Assembly: GCA_937883755.1 (NCBI GenBank)
Contig: CAKZYA010000048.1
Location: 1-64,000, forward strand
Origin: an uncultured Flammeovirgaceae bacterium
Lineage (GTDB): Bacteria; Bacteroidota; Bacteroidia; Cytophagales; Cyclobacteriaceae
DNA: 64,000 nt
Reading direction: 5' to 3'
Under the pieces are notes generated by a model, which had not been told where the DNA came from, ran no database searches, and saw nothing but the letters and a program-made list of their open reading frames with translations. Positions 9,413 through 21,300 of this stretch are shown in pieces (the first letter of the stretch is position 1; every line of letters starts with the position of its first letter). The position numbers and the translations under genes were made by a program.

Positions 9413-10229
9413 CTAAAATACTATTTTCTTGTTCTTCCTGACGGTCTAACCAAATATCTACTTCTTCGCCAATCCGTATTTTTCGTCCGGCTACGGGTCT
9501 TTGCTGTACAATAACCAGTCGGTCTTGCGACTGCTGCATTTCATCTTTCGGGTCTCGATCCTCTAGGGTAGGGTCGCGGAATAAGATATTTCCTACTTTT
9601 AGTCCAGAGCCTAAAACTACTACTTCGGCTTCTTCTAGCACCAGCCCTTCTAATTCGGGTACTTCCAAAGTTGTGTTACCTAGCCCATCGCCTACCACTA
9701 AATCGATTTGAGCACCTTTTGAAATGAATGTTCCAGGTTCGATAGATTCACCATTGTAGTTCTGCTCTATCACTGCATTTTGCGCTAGGTCAGGAACGTA
9801 CTTGATTTTTCCAATCTCTAAGCCATAACTTTCTAAGAGCAGTGACGCATTTTTTACTGACCCATCAATTAGGCGGGGCATTTTTACCTGGGGAGGATTA
9901 ACTGCGTTGAGGCTGAGAAATATCTTGCGATTCTCTTTCACTTTTGCTCCCGGAAGCGGATACTGAGTGAGTACCGACATCGGTTGGTATTCTTCGGTAT
10001 AACCTGAATCGGGAGTTACTTCGTACTTTAAGTTTCGCTTAGTCAGAAATTCGTTGATCTCATCGATATGCAACCCTTCAAGGTCAGGTACAGTTACCGT
10101 TTCCCCGTGATTAGTAGTAGAAGGAAGGTAGCTGTTAAAGAATATCAGCACCGCCGCAATAGTAAGTCCGGCCATAATTCCCAAGTGAATGAGTAGACCT
10201 TGCCATGAACGAATGGTTAATAGTTTCAT
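9378..10229 (-). CDS. PASTA domain-containing membrane protein
   Basis: N-terminal TM helix, then three PASTA-like repeats (VPDLEG.., MPRLIDGSVKNA.., VPELEGLVLEEA..). Confidence 0.85.
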   Translation of the reverse strand: MKLLTIRSWQGLLIHLGIMAGLTIAAVLIFFNSYLPSTTNHGETVTVPDLEGLHIDEINEFLTKRNLKYEVTPDSGYTEEYQPMSVLTQYPLPGAKVKENRKIFLSLNAVNPPQVKMPRLIDGSVKNASLLLESYGLEIGKIKYVPDLAQNAVIEQNYNGESIEPGTFISKGAQIDLVVGDGLGNTTLEVPELEGLVLEEAEVVVLGSGLKVGNILFRDPTLEDRDPKDEMQQSQDRLVIVQQRPVAGRKIRIGEEVDIWLDRQEEQENSILDEEEDTSPEIL

Positions 10230-10250
10230 GAATTATCAGTGGTTTGAGTA

Positions 10251-11213
10251 TTAATCGATCAGTTGGTCGTTAATAATTTTTTTAATGTCTAGTCCAGCTG
10301 CCCTAATTTGCTGCGGAATAATACTTTCGGGTGAACAACCTGGTGTAGTATTCGCTTCAATGAAGTATAGTTCGCTTTCCCGCAAAATATAATCGATCCG
10401 GGCTAAACCTCGACACCCAAGCACGGTATAAACCCGTTCGGTTAACCTCTGGCATTTCTGAGTTGTTTCTTCATCCACTCGAGCTGGGGTAATTTCTTCA
10501 GATGCGCCCTCATATTTGGCTTGAAAGTCAAAGAAAGCATTTTTGGTCACTATTTCGGTAATGGGCAAAGCGTGTGCCATTTCACCGTCCCAGTAAACAC
10601 CACAGGTGAGTTCAGTACCAAGAATATATTCTTCAATTAGTACTTCGTGATCGTGCTCAAAGGCTTTTGTAATGGCATTAGCCAAATCGGTGGGTTGGTC
10701 TACCTTGCTTGCTCCAAAACTTGAGCCGCCGTTGTTGGGTTTCACAAAGCAGGGAAATTGTAGTTCTTTCGTTAATTCATCAACTGAGTAAGGCAGGTGT
10801 TGCCGAAGTACTACGGATTGGGGAGTCGTGATACCGTGGCTCCTCACCAATTGTTTACAGATACTTTTGTTAAAAGTGATAGCACTGGTTACTACATCGC
10901 AGCCAGTGTACGGAATGCTTAGTAAGTCAAAGTACCCTTGCACTTTCCCATCTTCGCCGGGTGTGCCGTGAATAATATTGTACACCTGATTAAAGTGGAT
11001 AGTCTGACCATCCCTCTCCCAGGAAAAGTCAGCGCGGTTAACCGGGTAAGAGTGATTATCATGCTTTACGTACCACTGGTCTTTTTCCATCACCACTAAG
11101 TAAGGATTGAACCGACTGGCATCAATACAGTCCATAATCAGCCCGGCGCTTTTCATGGAGATGACGTATTCGCTGGAACTACCTCCGGCTACTACGGCAA
11201 TATTCTTCTTCAT
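10251..11213 (-). CDS. ddl: D-alanine--D-alanine ligase
   Basis: Ddl motifs IIHGTPGEDGKVQGYFD, CFVKPNNGGSSFG, EANTTPGCSPES; start set at MKKNIAVVAGGSSSE (track ORF extends to 11264). Confidence 0.92.
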   Translation of the reverse strand: MKKNIAVVAGGSSSEYVISMKSAGLIMDCIDASRFNPYLVVMEKDQWYVKHDNHSYPVNRADFSWERDGQTIHFNQVYNIIHGTPGEDGKVQGYFDLLSIPYTGCDVVTSAITFNKSICKQLVRSHGITTPQSVVLRQHLPYSVDELTKELQFPCFVKPNNGGSSFGASKVDQPTDLANAITKAFEHDHEVLIEEYILGTELTCGVYWDGEMAHALPITEIVTKNAFFDFQAKYEGASEEITPARVDEETTQKCQRLTERVYTVLGCRGLARIDYILRESELYFIEANTTPGCSPESIIPQQIRAAGLDIKKIINDQLID

Positions 11214-11319
11214 GCTTAGAAAATTTGGCGCAAAGTTACTCCTTTTAGCGAAAGTAAAACGCAAAAATAGGGCTAGGGGTATTGGGTTTAGGTTGAAATG
11301 TAATATTCCGTTGCGATTT

Positions 11320-11351
11320 GTGTTTATGTGTTCGTGTATTCATGTGTGCGC
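11320..11351. repeat. four degenerate 8-bp tandem units
   Basis: GTGTTTAT GTGTTCGT GTATTCAT GTGTGCGC read directly. Confidence 0.4.
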
Positions 11352-11409
11352 GTAATTTTGAATACCGTGCGACGGTCGCTTTAACACTCTGCACCACAAT
11401 ACTAAAACA

Positions 11410-12258
11410 CTAACCAATAATCTCCATCGCAATTTGTTCTGCTTGCTCAAAAGCAGATTGGTTCAGGTTACCTAGTGCTTCTTTTTTCTCGAAGTAATCG
11501 AGTAAGTGGCGGGTGTGGATGTTACCAACTAAATCGGGGCCGGCCATAGGACAACCACCCAGTCCGCTAAGAACCCCATCGTAGTAATGGCAACCGCTTT
11601 GGTAAGCGGCATCTATCTTCTCTCGCCAGTCAGTAGATTTGGTATGCAAGTGTAGTCCAAAATCAACTTCCTGATACGCTGGAATAGCGATAGATAGAGC
11701 AGTGCTGATGTGCGTGGCCTGACCGATTCCTACTGTATCGGCTAGAGTAATTCGGCGTACTCCAATTAGGTGCAATTGGTCAACCCAGTGCAGCAGCAAC
11801 TCAGTGTCCCAATTGTCTCCGTAAGGGTTTCCGAAAGCCATGGAAATGTAAGTCACCAACTGCTTATTATGCTTACTACAGATGTTCAGTAATTCTTTTA
11901 CCAAATCAAAGGAGCGTTCTACAGTAGAATTAATATTCCGTTTTAGAAAGGTGGGGGAAATGGAAAATGGAAAACCTAAATAAGTTATCTCATCGTGCTG
12001 GGCAGCATCATTAGCTCCTCGCTGATTGCCAATAATGGCTAATAATTTAGAACTAGAAGGGCTCAGCTCGAGCTGGCTGAGTACCTCGGCTGTATCTCGC
12101 ATTTGCGGAATGGCTTTGGGTGAGACAAAGCTACCGAAGTCTACTGTATCAAACCCAACTTTCAGGATGGCGTTGATATAGCGCACTTTATCTTCGGTAG
12201 GAATAAACGTCTCAATTCCCTGCATCGCATCGCGGGGGCATTCCGTGATTTTGACCAT
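11410..12258 (-). CDS. hydroxymethylglutaryl-CoA lyase
   Basis: HMGL-like: ECPRDAMQG, VDFGSFVSPKAIPQM, ITLADTVG, GLHLHT, GLGGCPMAG. Confidence 0.9.
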   Translation of the reverse strand: MVKITECPRDAMQGIETFIPTEDKVRYINAILKVGFDTVDFGSFVSPKAIPQMRDTAEVLSQLELSPSSSKLLAIIGNQRGANDAAQHDEITYLGFPFSISPTFLKRNINSTVERSFDLVKELLNICSKHNKQLVTYISMAFGNPYGDNWDTELLLHWVDQLHLIGVRRITLADTVGIGQATHISTALSIAIPAYQEVDFGLHLHTKSTDWREKIDAAYQSGCHYYDGVLSGLGGCPMAGPDLVGNIHTRHLLDYFEKKEALGNLNQSAFEQAEQIAMEIIG

Positions 12259-12280
12259 ATTTTAAGTTTCTTGAATAGAG

Positions 12281-12319
12281 GAATGAGTGAATAGTATAAT
12301 ACTATCTAATCACTCATTC
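12281..12319. repeat. intergenic palindrome (bulged hairpin)
   Basis: GAATGAGTGA-ATAGTAT-A-ATACTAT-CTAA-TCACTCATTC: 10-bp and 7-bp perfect arms, one 4-nt bulge. Confidence 0.75.
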
Positions 12320-12334
12320 TAACGTTCTGTATTG

Positions 12335-13474
12335 CTAACAACCAATATATCTTGAAATCACCAATCGTTGAATCTCGGAAGTGCCTTCGCCGATTTGCAG
12401 GATGCGCTGGTCGCGGTAAAAACGCTCTACATCATACTCACCCATCAAACCGTAGCCTCCGTGAATCTGGACGGCATCGTCCGCTACTTCTTTGGCAATT
12501 TCTGAGCAATAGAGTTTTGCCATTGCCGCTTCTTTCCCAAATGGTTTCTGATTGTCCTTCAGCCAGCAGGCTTTATACAGTAGGTTTCTGGCTAGTTCTA
12601 CCTTGGTAGCCATATCCGCCAACTTAAATGAGATTGCCTGAAACTGAGTAAGTGATCTACCAAACTGTTTGCGTTCTTTAGCGTAGCGCATGGCCATTTC
12701 GTAGGCTCCCTGTGCTAACCCTAATCCCATTGCAGCAATAGAAAGTCGCCCAGCATCCAGCGTTTTCAGCATAATTTTAGAGCCTTGTCCGCGTTCACCC
12801 AGTAAATTACCTTCGGGTACTTGGCAATTGTCAAAAAATAGTTGAGAGGTGTTGCTAGCTCGCCAGCAAAGCTTATCGTGCATCACCATAGCGTCGAATC
12901 CCGGAGTATCACCCTCTACAATAATGGTGGAATATTCTTTCTTACCATCCTTTTCTCCACTTACGGCTTGTACAGTTACGCCAATAGTAATATCGGTTGC
13001 TCCGTTAGTAATGAATATTTTAGAGCCATTGATCGTCCAATGTCCGCTTTCTAGTTTTGCAATGGTTTTAGTACCTCGGGAGTCAGAGCCAGCTTCAGCC
13101 TCAGTAAGCCCGAAGGCCCAGAGAGCCTCTCCGGTACAAAGTCGGGGTAGGTACTTTTTCTTCTGCTCTTCCGTACCAAAATTATACAGTGGTCCAATGC
13201 CTAGGGAGTTATGAGCTGCTAACGTAGCTCCCTGAGAACTATCGACCCGTGCTAGTTCTTCTACGGCAATAATGTAGGATAGGTAATCCATTCCCTGACC
13301 GCCATACTCTTCGGATATCATCATCCCGAATAATCCTAGTTCGCCTAGTTTTTTGGTAAGCTCGTAGGAGAATAACTCTTTTTTGTCTAGTTCTCGGGCA
13401 ACCGGAATAATTTCCTGTTCAGCAAATTCGCGCACGCTCTGGCGAATTAAATCGTGTTGTTCATTGGTGTACAT
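12335..13474 (-). CDS. acyl-CoA dehydrogenase (probable isovaleryl-CoA dehydrogenase by context)
   Basis: ACAD signatures AFGLTEAEAGSDSRGTKTIA, YAKERKQFGRSLTQFQ, QIHGGYGLMGEYDVERFYRDQRI. Confidence 0.92.
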   Translation of the reverse strand: MYTNEQHDLIRQSVREFAEQEIIPVARELDKKELFSYELTKKLGELGLFGMMISEEYGGQGMDYLSYIIAVEELARVDSSQGATLAAHNSLGIGPLYNFGTEEQKKKYLPRLCTGEALWAFGLTEAEAGSDSRGTKTIAKLESGHWTINGSKIFITNGATDITIGVTVQAVSGEKDGKKEYSTIIVEGDTPGFDAMVMHDKLCWRASNTSQLFFDNCQVPEGNLLGERGQGSKIMLKTLDAGRLSIAAMGLGLAQGAYEMAMRYAKERKQFGRSLTQFQAISFKLADMATKVELARNLLYKACWLKDNQKPFGKEAAMAKLYCSEIAKEVADDAVQIHGGYGLMGEYDVERFYRDQRILQIGEGTSEIQRLVISRYIGC

Positions 13475-13632
13475 GGGCTAATGTGGTTTTTGTTGTTTGG
13501 GGCATTAAATCGTTATTGCGCTTATTTTAATTAAGCTTGAGGTTCAGAGTGTTGAGCTATTTTATTCAGCTTATAGATACAAAACTACGAACTCAGAACT
13601 TTAGTATTTTGCACAATAACACCGTAATACTC

Positions 13633-15603
13633 TCATTCTAGTACTATTAATATTTCGCCTTTATCTACTCGCTCACTGACTTCTACTAAAACTTCCTTTA
13701 CTTCAGCATCACGAGGAGCAACGATCTGATTTTCCATTTTCATAGCTTCTACAATTAGCAGCGTATCACCTCGCTTCACTTTATCACCAGCTGCTATATT
13801 TAATTGTATAACTTTACCGGGCATGGGCGAACTAACGCGATCATCTGAAGCTTCTTGTTCACCTTCTTCACTGCTGAAACCCGCCGGAGACATCAAATCG
13901 TTTCGTTGCCAATGAAACTCGTAAGTTTTCCAGGAAATTTGTTGGCTCAGATCCTGTTGGCTAGAAATATAACAACTATAAGCTGTGTCATCTACCGAAA
14001 AATCTACTTTACCATCTTCCAGGTTCACATTGTGAACTTGGTATGGTGTATCCTGATAATTGACTTCGTATCCACTACCATTACGGCTGAACTCCAACAA
14101 AAACGAATCTTCATCTACTAGAATACTGACAGTAGGAATATGACGCCAGAAACCAATCTCTGCCCATACACTGTTAGCAGGTTCAGCCCGGAGCGTAGCC
14201 AGGTTATACACTAGTCCGGCTACAGCGATTGGAAATTTATCCAAGCTTTGTTTTTCCTCATTCATACGCTCAATGATCTCGGGAGTACGTTGGTCGCAGT
14301 ATTTGGTAGAAATAGTGTTTTGTTGAAAATCATCAGAGCGAAGTAGTGCTCTTAAGTAGGTAATATTGGTCTCGATACCATGAACGACGTAGTTTTCCAG
14401 CGCATCAATGGACTGCCGAATACATTCCTCACGATTTTGACTAAAGACAACCATTTTGCTAATCATAGGATCGTACTGACTTTCAATGACGGTTGGTTTC
14501 GTGATAGCCGTATCTAGCCGAACAGAATCGGGCGCATGGTAATAGGTGATTTCTCCTGGCGAAGGAAGAAAGTTTTGCTGAGGATCTTCCGCATAAATCC
14601 GACACTCAATGGCGTGACCTTGCTGTTGGAGGTCTTCTTGGGTAAATGAAAGCTTTTGCCCGGCAGCTACCTTCAGTTGTTCGGCGACAATATCTACTCC
14701 GGTAGTCATCTCGGTAACCGGGTGTTCTACCTGCACCCGGGTGTTCATCTCCAGAAAATAGAAATCTTGATTGGCATCCAGCAGAAACTCTACCGTTCCG
14801 GCATTATAATAACCGATTGCCTCACCTAATTTCAAAGCAGCCTCAGCCATTTTTGCCCGTAGTTCAGGAGTGAGGGTCGGTGAGGGGGCTTCTTCAATAA
14901 TTTTTTGATAACGTCGTTGCAGAGAGCATTCTCGTTCAAAAAGATGAACTAAGTTACCGTGCTGATCGCCTAGTAACTGAAACTCAATATGGCGGGGTTC
15001 TTCCAGATACTTTTCAATGTATACCGCATCATCGCCGAAATAAGCTTTTGCTTCCCTGCTAGTAGAGATAAGGGATTCTTTAAGTTCTTCTGAAGATCGG
15101 ACAATTCGCATGCCTTTTCCGCCACCGCCTGCAGCAGCTTTGGCCAAAATAGGGTATGGTAGCTCATCTTTCTGGGCTAAAATTTCTTCTTGCGAACCCG
15201 TGATACCTTCAGGAACGGGAACGCCTAGCTTTTTGGCAAATGATCGGGCTTCTAGCTTATTACCCATCATGCGAATAGCTTCTTCGCTAGGGCCTACGAA
15301 GGTGATGTTCGCTGCTTGGCAAGCCTGAATGAAAGCGGCATTTTCAGACAGAAAGCCGTAACCGGGATGAATAGCATCCAATCCGCTTCGTTGAGCAATA
15401 CTAATTATTTGGGGAATATCCAGGTAGGTACTACTGATATCGTCACCTTGCAATAGGTAAGCCTCGTCGGCCATCTCAGTATGTAATGCGCCTTGGTCAG
15501 CTTCTGAATATATGGCTACGGTAGAGATTCCCAAACTATGAGCTGACCGGATAACTCGTACCGCAATTTCTCCCCGATTGGCAATAAGTAGTTTACGAAA
15601 CAT
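13633..15603 (-). CDS. methylcrotonoyl-CoA carboxylase alpha subunit (biotin carboxylase + BCCP)
   Basis: Biotin carboxylase motifs (KAAAGGGGKGMR, EMNTRVQVEHPVTE) and C-terminal biotinyl site VEAMKMEN; clustered with the beta subunit. Confidence 0.92.
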   Translation of the reverse strand: MFRKLLIANRGEIAVRVIRSAHSLGISTVAIYSEADQGALHTEMADEAYLLQGDDISSTYLDIPQIISIAQRSGLDAIHPGYGFLSENAAFIQACQAANITFVGPSEEAIRMMGNKLEARSFAKKLGVPVPEGITGSQEEILAQKDELPYPILAKAAAGGGGKGMRIVRSSEELKESLISTSREAKAYFGDDAVYIEKYLEEPRHIEFQLLGDQHGNLVHLFERECSLQRRYQKIIEEAPSPTLTPELRAKMAEAALKLGEAIGYYNAGTVEFLLDANQDFYFLEMNTRVQVEHPVTEMTTGVDIVAEQLKVAAGQKLSFTQEDLQQQGHAIECRIYAEDPQQNFLPSPGEITYYHAPDSVRLDTAITKPTVIESQYDPMISKMVVFSQNREECIRQSIDALENYVVHGIETNITYLRALLRSDDFQQNTISTKYCDQRTPEIIERMNEEKQSLDKFPIAVAGLVYNLATLRAEPANSVWAEIGFWRHIPTVSILVDEDSFLLEFSRNGSGYEVNYQDTPYQVHNVNLEDGKVDFSVDDTAYSCYISSQQDLSQQISWKTYEFHWQRNDLMSPAGFSSEEGEQEASDDRVSSPMPGKVIQLNIAAGDKVKRGDTLLIVEAMKMENQIVAPRDAEVKEVLVEVSERVDKGEILIVLE

Positions 15604-15685
15604 GACCTAATTGAAAGTGGAAAATGGATAGTTGATAATTTGTATTTTGCTATTCATCAATGATTTACACATTATACGTTAGTTT

Positions 15686-16492
15686 TTAATTTACACCAGC
15701 ACTAGCTACCCAGTTAGGTTGGCGTTTTTCTAGAAAAGCACTCATACCTTCTTGCCCCTCCTCAGAGGCACGAGCATCGGCAATCATACGAGCGGTATAA
15801 TCGATGGTTTCGTTGAAGTTGTTACTTTTCGTGATGTTGAAAATTAATTCCTTACAACTATTCATAGCACCAGGAGCACTGGTTTTAAGTTCTTGAACCA
15901 TTTGCTGTACGTGCTTTTCCAAAGCTTCTGGCAAAAGGAAAGCGGTATTGACCAATCCTCTACGAGCTGCTTCTTCTCCGCTAAAGCGCCTTCCAGTGAG
16001 CATAAGCTCCCGAGCATTAAACTCACCGATGCGTTTTACAATGTAGGGAGAGATAGTGGCGGGAATAATGCCGATCTTCACTTCGCTGAAAGCAAACTTA
16101 GTATCGCTCAGACAGTAGGCCATATCGCAAGCAGCGAGTAGTCCATTAGCTCCGCCGAAAGCCGCTCCATGCACTAGTGCGATCGTAGGTTTAGATAGTG
16201 TGTAAATCATATAAAAGCAGCGTGCTAGATGCATATTCTCCTGAAAGTCTTCCTGATATGAGAGTGAAGAGAAACTCTTCATCCACTGAATGTCAGCTCC
16301 GGCACAAAAAGCTTTGCCCCGCCCTCGAAGAATTACTGCCGTAATTTCCGGTTGATGTTCGATAGACTGAAGGCAATCCATCAGTTCGGCTATCATATGG
16401 TTATTGAAGGCGTTCCGTACTTCCGGACGGTTCAGCCACAGTGTAGCGATGTTGTTATTTATGTCTAGTTCAATAGTTTCGTACGGGTGCAT
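15686..16492 (-). CDS. enoyl-CoA hydratase/isomerase (probable methylglutaconyl-CoA hydratase by context)
   Basis: Crotonase fold: NRPEVRNAFN, GRGKAFCAGADIQWM, HGAAFGGANGLLAACD. Confidence 0.88.
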   Translation of the reverse strand: MHPYETIELDINNNIATLWLNRPEVRNAFNNHMIAELMDCLQSIEHQPEITAVILRGRGKAFCAGADIQWMKSFSSLSYQEDFQENMHLARCFYMIYTLSKPTIALVHGAAFGGANGLLAACDMAYCLSDTKFAFSEVKIGIIPATISPYIVKRIGEFNARELMLTGRRFSGEEAARRGLVNTAFLLPEALEKHVQQMVQELKTSAPGAMNSCKELIFNITKSNNFNETIDYTARMIADARASEEGQEGMSAFLEKRQPNWVASAGVN

Positions 16493-16585
16493 TTTTTTGT
16501 GTTAATGTATTATAGTGTTCAGGTGTTATTGTTAAATTGTCATTGTTCGGGCGTATTGCTATACGCCCGTTACGGCCTTTGTTTA

Positions 16586-18193
16586 TTACATTCGATAGAT
16601 TCCGGGTCTGGGATCGGGGTATTTTTTATTAAGGGAAGCGGCAATACCCATCGCAATAATACTGCGGGTATTGAGCGGATCAATGATGCCATCGTCCCAG
16701 AGGCGGGCAGTGCTGTAGTAGGGCGAACCTTCCCGTTCGTATTTATCCATAATCTCTGATTTCAAGTGATCAAACTCTTTGGTCGGAATGTCTTTGCCGC
16801 GAGCTTTTAGTTGTGCTTCTTTTACAGTAAGTAAGACGTTAGCAGCTTGTTCGCCGCCCATGACAGAGATGCGGGCGTTGGGCCACATAAACAGCAATCG
16901 AGGATCATAGGCTCTTCCAGCCATTGCGTAGTTTCCCGCTCCAAACGAGCCACCGAACACCACAGTAAATTTTGGTACATTGGCGGTAGCTACGGCATGA
17001 ACCATCTTCGCTCCGTCACGGGCAATACCATTACGTTCGTATTCTTTTCCTACCATAAACCCAGTAATATTCTGTAAAAACAGAATTGGAATTTTACGGT
17101 GACAGCACAGCTCAATGAAGTGGGTGCCTTTCAGCGAAGTATCAGAAAAAATGATTCCATTGTTAGCAATAATCCCAACTGGGTAGCCGTGAATATGAGC
17201 GAATCCAGTAACTAGTGTAGTACCGTAGCGTGCTTTGAACTCGTGGAATTTGCTGCCGTCCACCAATCGCATGATGATTTCGCGAGAATCTACGGGCTTC
17301 TTAAAGTTAATTGGGGCAATACCGTAAAGTTCCTCCGGATCATAAATCGGCTCTTTGGTAGGTTGGCGATCTAAAAATTGCTTTTTGGGCTTGGGCAGAG
17401 TTTCAAAAATATTGCGGCAGATTTGTAGGGCATGACGGTCATTTTCCGCCATATGGTCGGCTACGCCCGAAATGGATGTGTGTACATCAGCTCCACCTAG
17501 TTCTTCGGGGGTAACTTCTTCACCAGTGGCAGCTTTTACTAGTGGGGGGCCACCGAGAAAGATCGTACCCTGATTTTTAACGATAATTACTTCATCGCTC
17601 ATCGCCGGGACATAAGCGCCCCCAGCGGTACTTGAACCCATCACCACCGCAATCTGTGGCACACCTTGGGCGGAAAGGTTGGCCTGATTGTAGAAAAAGC
17701 GGCCAAAATCGAAACGATCGGGAAAGACATTAGCCTGTTCAGGTAAAAATACCCCTCCCGAATCTACTAGGTACACGCAGGGTAAATGATTTTCCCGAGC
17801 AATTTCCTGCGCTCGAATGTGTTTTTTAATAGACTCAGCTACGTACGTTCCTCCTTTTACCGTAGCATCATTGGCGGAGATGATAGCTTCCCGCCCGTGG
17901 ATGATACCGATACCGGAAACCACTCCCGCGGAAGGAAATTCGTCGTTATACATACCGTTAGCCGCTAGCGATGATAACTCCAGAAACGGAGTATTTGGGT
18001 CGACCAGCAGATTGATTCGTTCTCGGGCTAGTAATTTTCCACGTTCCTGGTGCTTGACTCGAGCTTTTTCACTACCTCCTTGTAGGGCTTGGCGGAGCTT
18101 ATCTCGGTATTCGCCGATCAGTTCTTGGTAGACTTGTTGCTGCGCTCTAAACTCGGCCGAGTTAGTATTGATTTTGGTTTCTAGTACGTACAA
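16586..18193 (-). CDS. methylcrotonoyl-CoA carboxylase beta subunit (carboxyltransferase)
   Basis: 535 aa carboxyltransferase; [47 protein letters not shown]. Confidence 0.92.
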   Translation of the reverse strand: MYVLETKINTNSAEFRAQQQVYQELIGEYRDKLRQALQGGSEKARVKHQERGKLLARERINLLVDPNTPFLELSSLAANGMYNDEFPSAGVVSGIGIIHGREAIISANDATVKGGTYVAESIKKHIRAQEIARENHLPCVYLVDSGGVFLPEQANVFPDRFDFGRFFYNQANLSAQGVPQIAVVMGSSTAGGAYVPAMSDEVIIVKNQGTIFLGGPPLVKAATGEEVTPEELGGADVHTSISGVADHMAENDRHALQICRNIFETLPKPKKQFLDRQPTKEPIYDPEELYGIAPINFKKPVDSREIIMRLVDGSKFHEFKARYGTTLVTGFAHIHGYPVGIIANNGIIFSDTSLKGTHFIELCCHRKIPILFLQNITGFMVGKEYERNGIARDGAKMVHAVATANVPKFTVVFGGSFGAGNYAMAGRAYDPRLLFMWPNARISVMGGEQAANVLLTVKEAQLKARGKDIPTKEFDHLKSEIMDKYEREGSPYYSTARLWDDGIIDPLNTRSIIAMGIAASLNKKYPDPRPGIYRM

Positions 18194-18302
18194 GACAAAT
18201 TGAGTTTACTTCAAAGTAATGTCAAAAAAATTACTTATCAGCGAAAATCATCGATTAAAATTCACTGATTTTACGAATATTTCAGAAAAGCTGTGTAGAG
18301 GC

Positions 18303-21300
18303 CTACTGTAGTATAAACTGCTTACTGTCCGTTAAGGTTGAGCTAAAAACTCGAAATATATACACTCCTCGAGGAAATGTGCTGAGGTCAACATCAAAGG
18401 TTTGGTTGAGGGTGTTAGGGTAAGCCCCTTCCCAGACGGCCATTCCTTGGGAGTTATAAATAACGGCTTGAATAGTTTCCCGGCTGCGGAGGTTAAATAC
18501 CGAATTCAGGATGTCGGAAGTTGGATTAGGATAGAGTTTATAAGAATTCTCAGCAGTTGCCACCGGCTCATCATCACTGGACAGAAAGAATTCAATATCA
18601 TCTAGAAAAATGTTGTTTCCATAGCCATTGATGGATTCAAAAGCTATCCGCACTTCGGTTTCTCCGGTAAAACGGCTCAAATCAACAAATACTTCGTGCC
18701 AGTCACTTTCTTGCTGGGGTTGCCATTCCGAGTCAAACACTACACCTGCCGATAGGGTAGTGCCTTCTAGTTGGAGCACTTGTTCATACGTTTCCCCGCC
18801 ATCCGTAGAAACCAGTATGTTTAGTGTGTCTACATAATTCTCACTAAACTGAGCATAAGAGACTTGAAAGAACATACTAGCTTCAAATGTATTGCTGAAG
18901 TCTAGGGTAGGACTCACCAGGTGGTCTACTGCACCCACCTCAGAATAGGCATTATTACGAATGCTTACGGCCTGGTTGTTAAAGCCATTACCAGCAGCTT
19001 CTACAGTTTCCCAGGTAATGCTGCTGTCGGGATTCACTACCTGCCAAGCTTCTGAGGCATCAGCTGATTCACCTTGAAGAATATTAGGCACATCGTACTC
19101 CTGAAATTCGTTGATCAATGGGATGATATCCTGCTTATTGTCCACCACGAAATTAATACGTTGGTAATTATTATCAGGAGTATCATCTACCCGAAGGTTT
19201 GGATTGATAATTCGTACTGAAAAGCTATGCAAACCTATCGATAGATCAGGTGAGTCAAATTCTAACAAAGTTTCTTCACCAGGGGCTAATCGGAGTGCAC
19301 TGCGTGAGAACGCCGTGGCGGGTTGATTATCAAACTGGTAGATTACATCGAAAGATTCAACCAGAGAAGTGCCTATATTTTCGATCCGAACTTTTGGGTT
19401 TGGACTCGTCTCATTGGAAAGGTACTCTGGGGAAATAACTTCTTGAATGGATAAGTCAACATCACGTATCGGCGTAGCATCAATGGCAATATCGTCAATA
19501 TATAAGTTATTGCCGAAACCATTATAGCCAATAAAGGCGATTTGTAAGTTTTCATTACCCAAATAATCATCTAGGGGAAGGTCGAGTAAGCGCCACTCAA
19601 TACGAGAAGTCGGAGTGAAGGCCGAACCATTAAAATCGGTAGTAGCCAACTCCTCATCAAATGCCTCAAATAGAAAAGTATCGAAAGTTGCCCCGCAGTC
19701 AGTAGAAATACCAACGGCAAACCCATCGGGGCTGATTTCACCATCTTCATCTCGGTAAGGGGCGTAAGCATAGCGTAGGGTAAGGCGAGCATCCCGCACA
19801 TTGGTCAGACTAAAAACGGGAGTATAAAGAATATCTTGGGCACCAACATTACTGGAGTATTCAAAGAAGTCAAGTTTGAGCGCTTGATTATCATTACTAA
19901 AAAAGCCAGGAGCGGTGGCAACCTCCCAGGTAATGGCGTTATCAGCATTACTAATGTAGCCCACGTTTAATAACGTACTTTCATTGGGCTGCTCAAAATT
20001 ATCAACGATAGGTACATCAGTACGTTGAGGAATGACGAAATTGACTGACTCTACATTGTTGGTAGCGTTCTCATCGGGTGCTCCATTGGCTTCTGTGATG
20101 AAAAAGGTAAAATTATATTCAGTATTAGAGGTATTTCCCTGTAGTGTAATAGGGCTAAGAGATACTTCAGCGGACTCACCGGGTGCGAGATTAGTATTAA
20201 ATGAAGTTTCCTCGCGAAAGTTTCCTTGTACATTAAGTGCTATTGTAAATGAAGTAAGGGGCTCCTGACCAGTATTGGTCACAGAGACAGTGGGTACAAT
20301 GTCACCATTGCACTCGCTGCGCTGAGGGCTGACGATCGTCGCGATACCAGCATCATCATCTAGCGCAATGGGCGCCGCTAACCCCGGTGAAGTAAGCAGT
20401 GTACGACGGCGGGGACTATTCTCTAATACAATCCGCATCCGTTCTTTTTGTCCCAGCGTAAATAAATTCATGCAACGGTCAGTGGTATAGTCCATGTAAT
20501 TCTGGAACATATCAGCAGATCCGCAACTGATTTGAGGGTGCACTGGGCAGCTTTCAGAATCAGCTTCTTGTAGTGGGGTATCTTCTACAAAATCATCAGC
20601 ACCGCAATCACCGTCTCCCCAAATATGACGTAGACCGAGGTAATGCCCAACTTCATGAGTAGTAGTACGCCCAAGCGAACGATTTACCACATTGCCTACA
20701 CTACCAAAGAAATTAAAGTCAATCACCACCCCGTCAGTTTCTGCCCCTCCTGGTGAGCCTTCTAAACCCGGTAGGTCTGAATCAGGAAACTGAGCGTAAC
20801 CCAATAAGCCATTCCGTAGCGGGGCTACCCACATGTTCATATAAAGCTCAGGGTTCCATAAGCTGAGATCCGAAAGAATATCGCCGTCGAAGATACCGTA
20901 ATCATCGCGACTACCTTCAACTCGTACTACCCCATTAGTAGCAAAACCCTCAGGAGATTGGCGAGCAAGTATAAACTCAATGCGGGAGTCACTAGCAACC
21001 GGCTGAAACTCAGGGGGAGTGTCCACAGTGTCGGCATTGAGCCGACGAAAATCTTCGTTAAGAGTACGGATTTGATCTTCAATTTGCTCGAACGGAATAT
21101 TACTTCCAACCCCCTCAGCCTCACCCCGATGAATCACGTGTACTACCACCGGAATACGATAGACAGGTTCGGCATCTTCGTTTTGAAATTTCGCTTGGGG
21201 GCTGTTCTTTTGTTGGATACGAATATCTTTCATCCATTTTTCAAAACGCCCACTATTTTTATTTTGATTTAGAAGCACGGTACCACACTGCTCATGCTGA

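Noticed and set aside
11107-11355. 82-aa plus-strand ORF opposite the ddl start
   Set aside because: Antisense to ddl 5' end and runs into a low-complexity GT tract; no supporting motif.
14970-15328. Antisense ORFs within the MCC alpha gene (65 aa and 72 aa) and similar antisense ORFs under metE, mccB, receptors and proteases
   Set aside because: They lie inside long, confidently identified genes, have no recognisable motifs and have composition expected of shadow frames.
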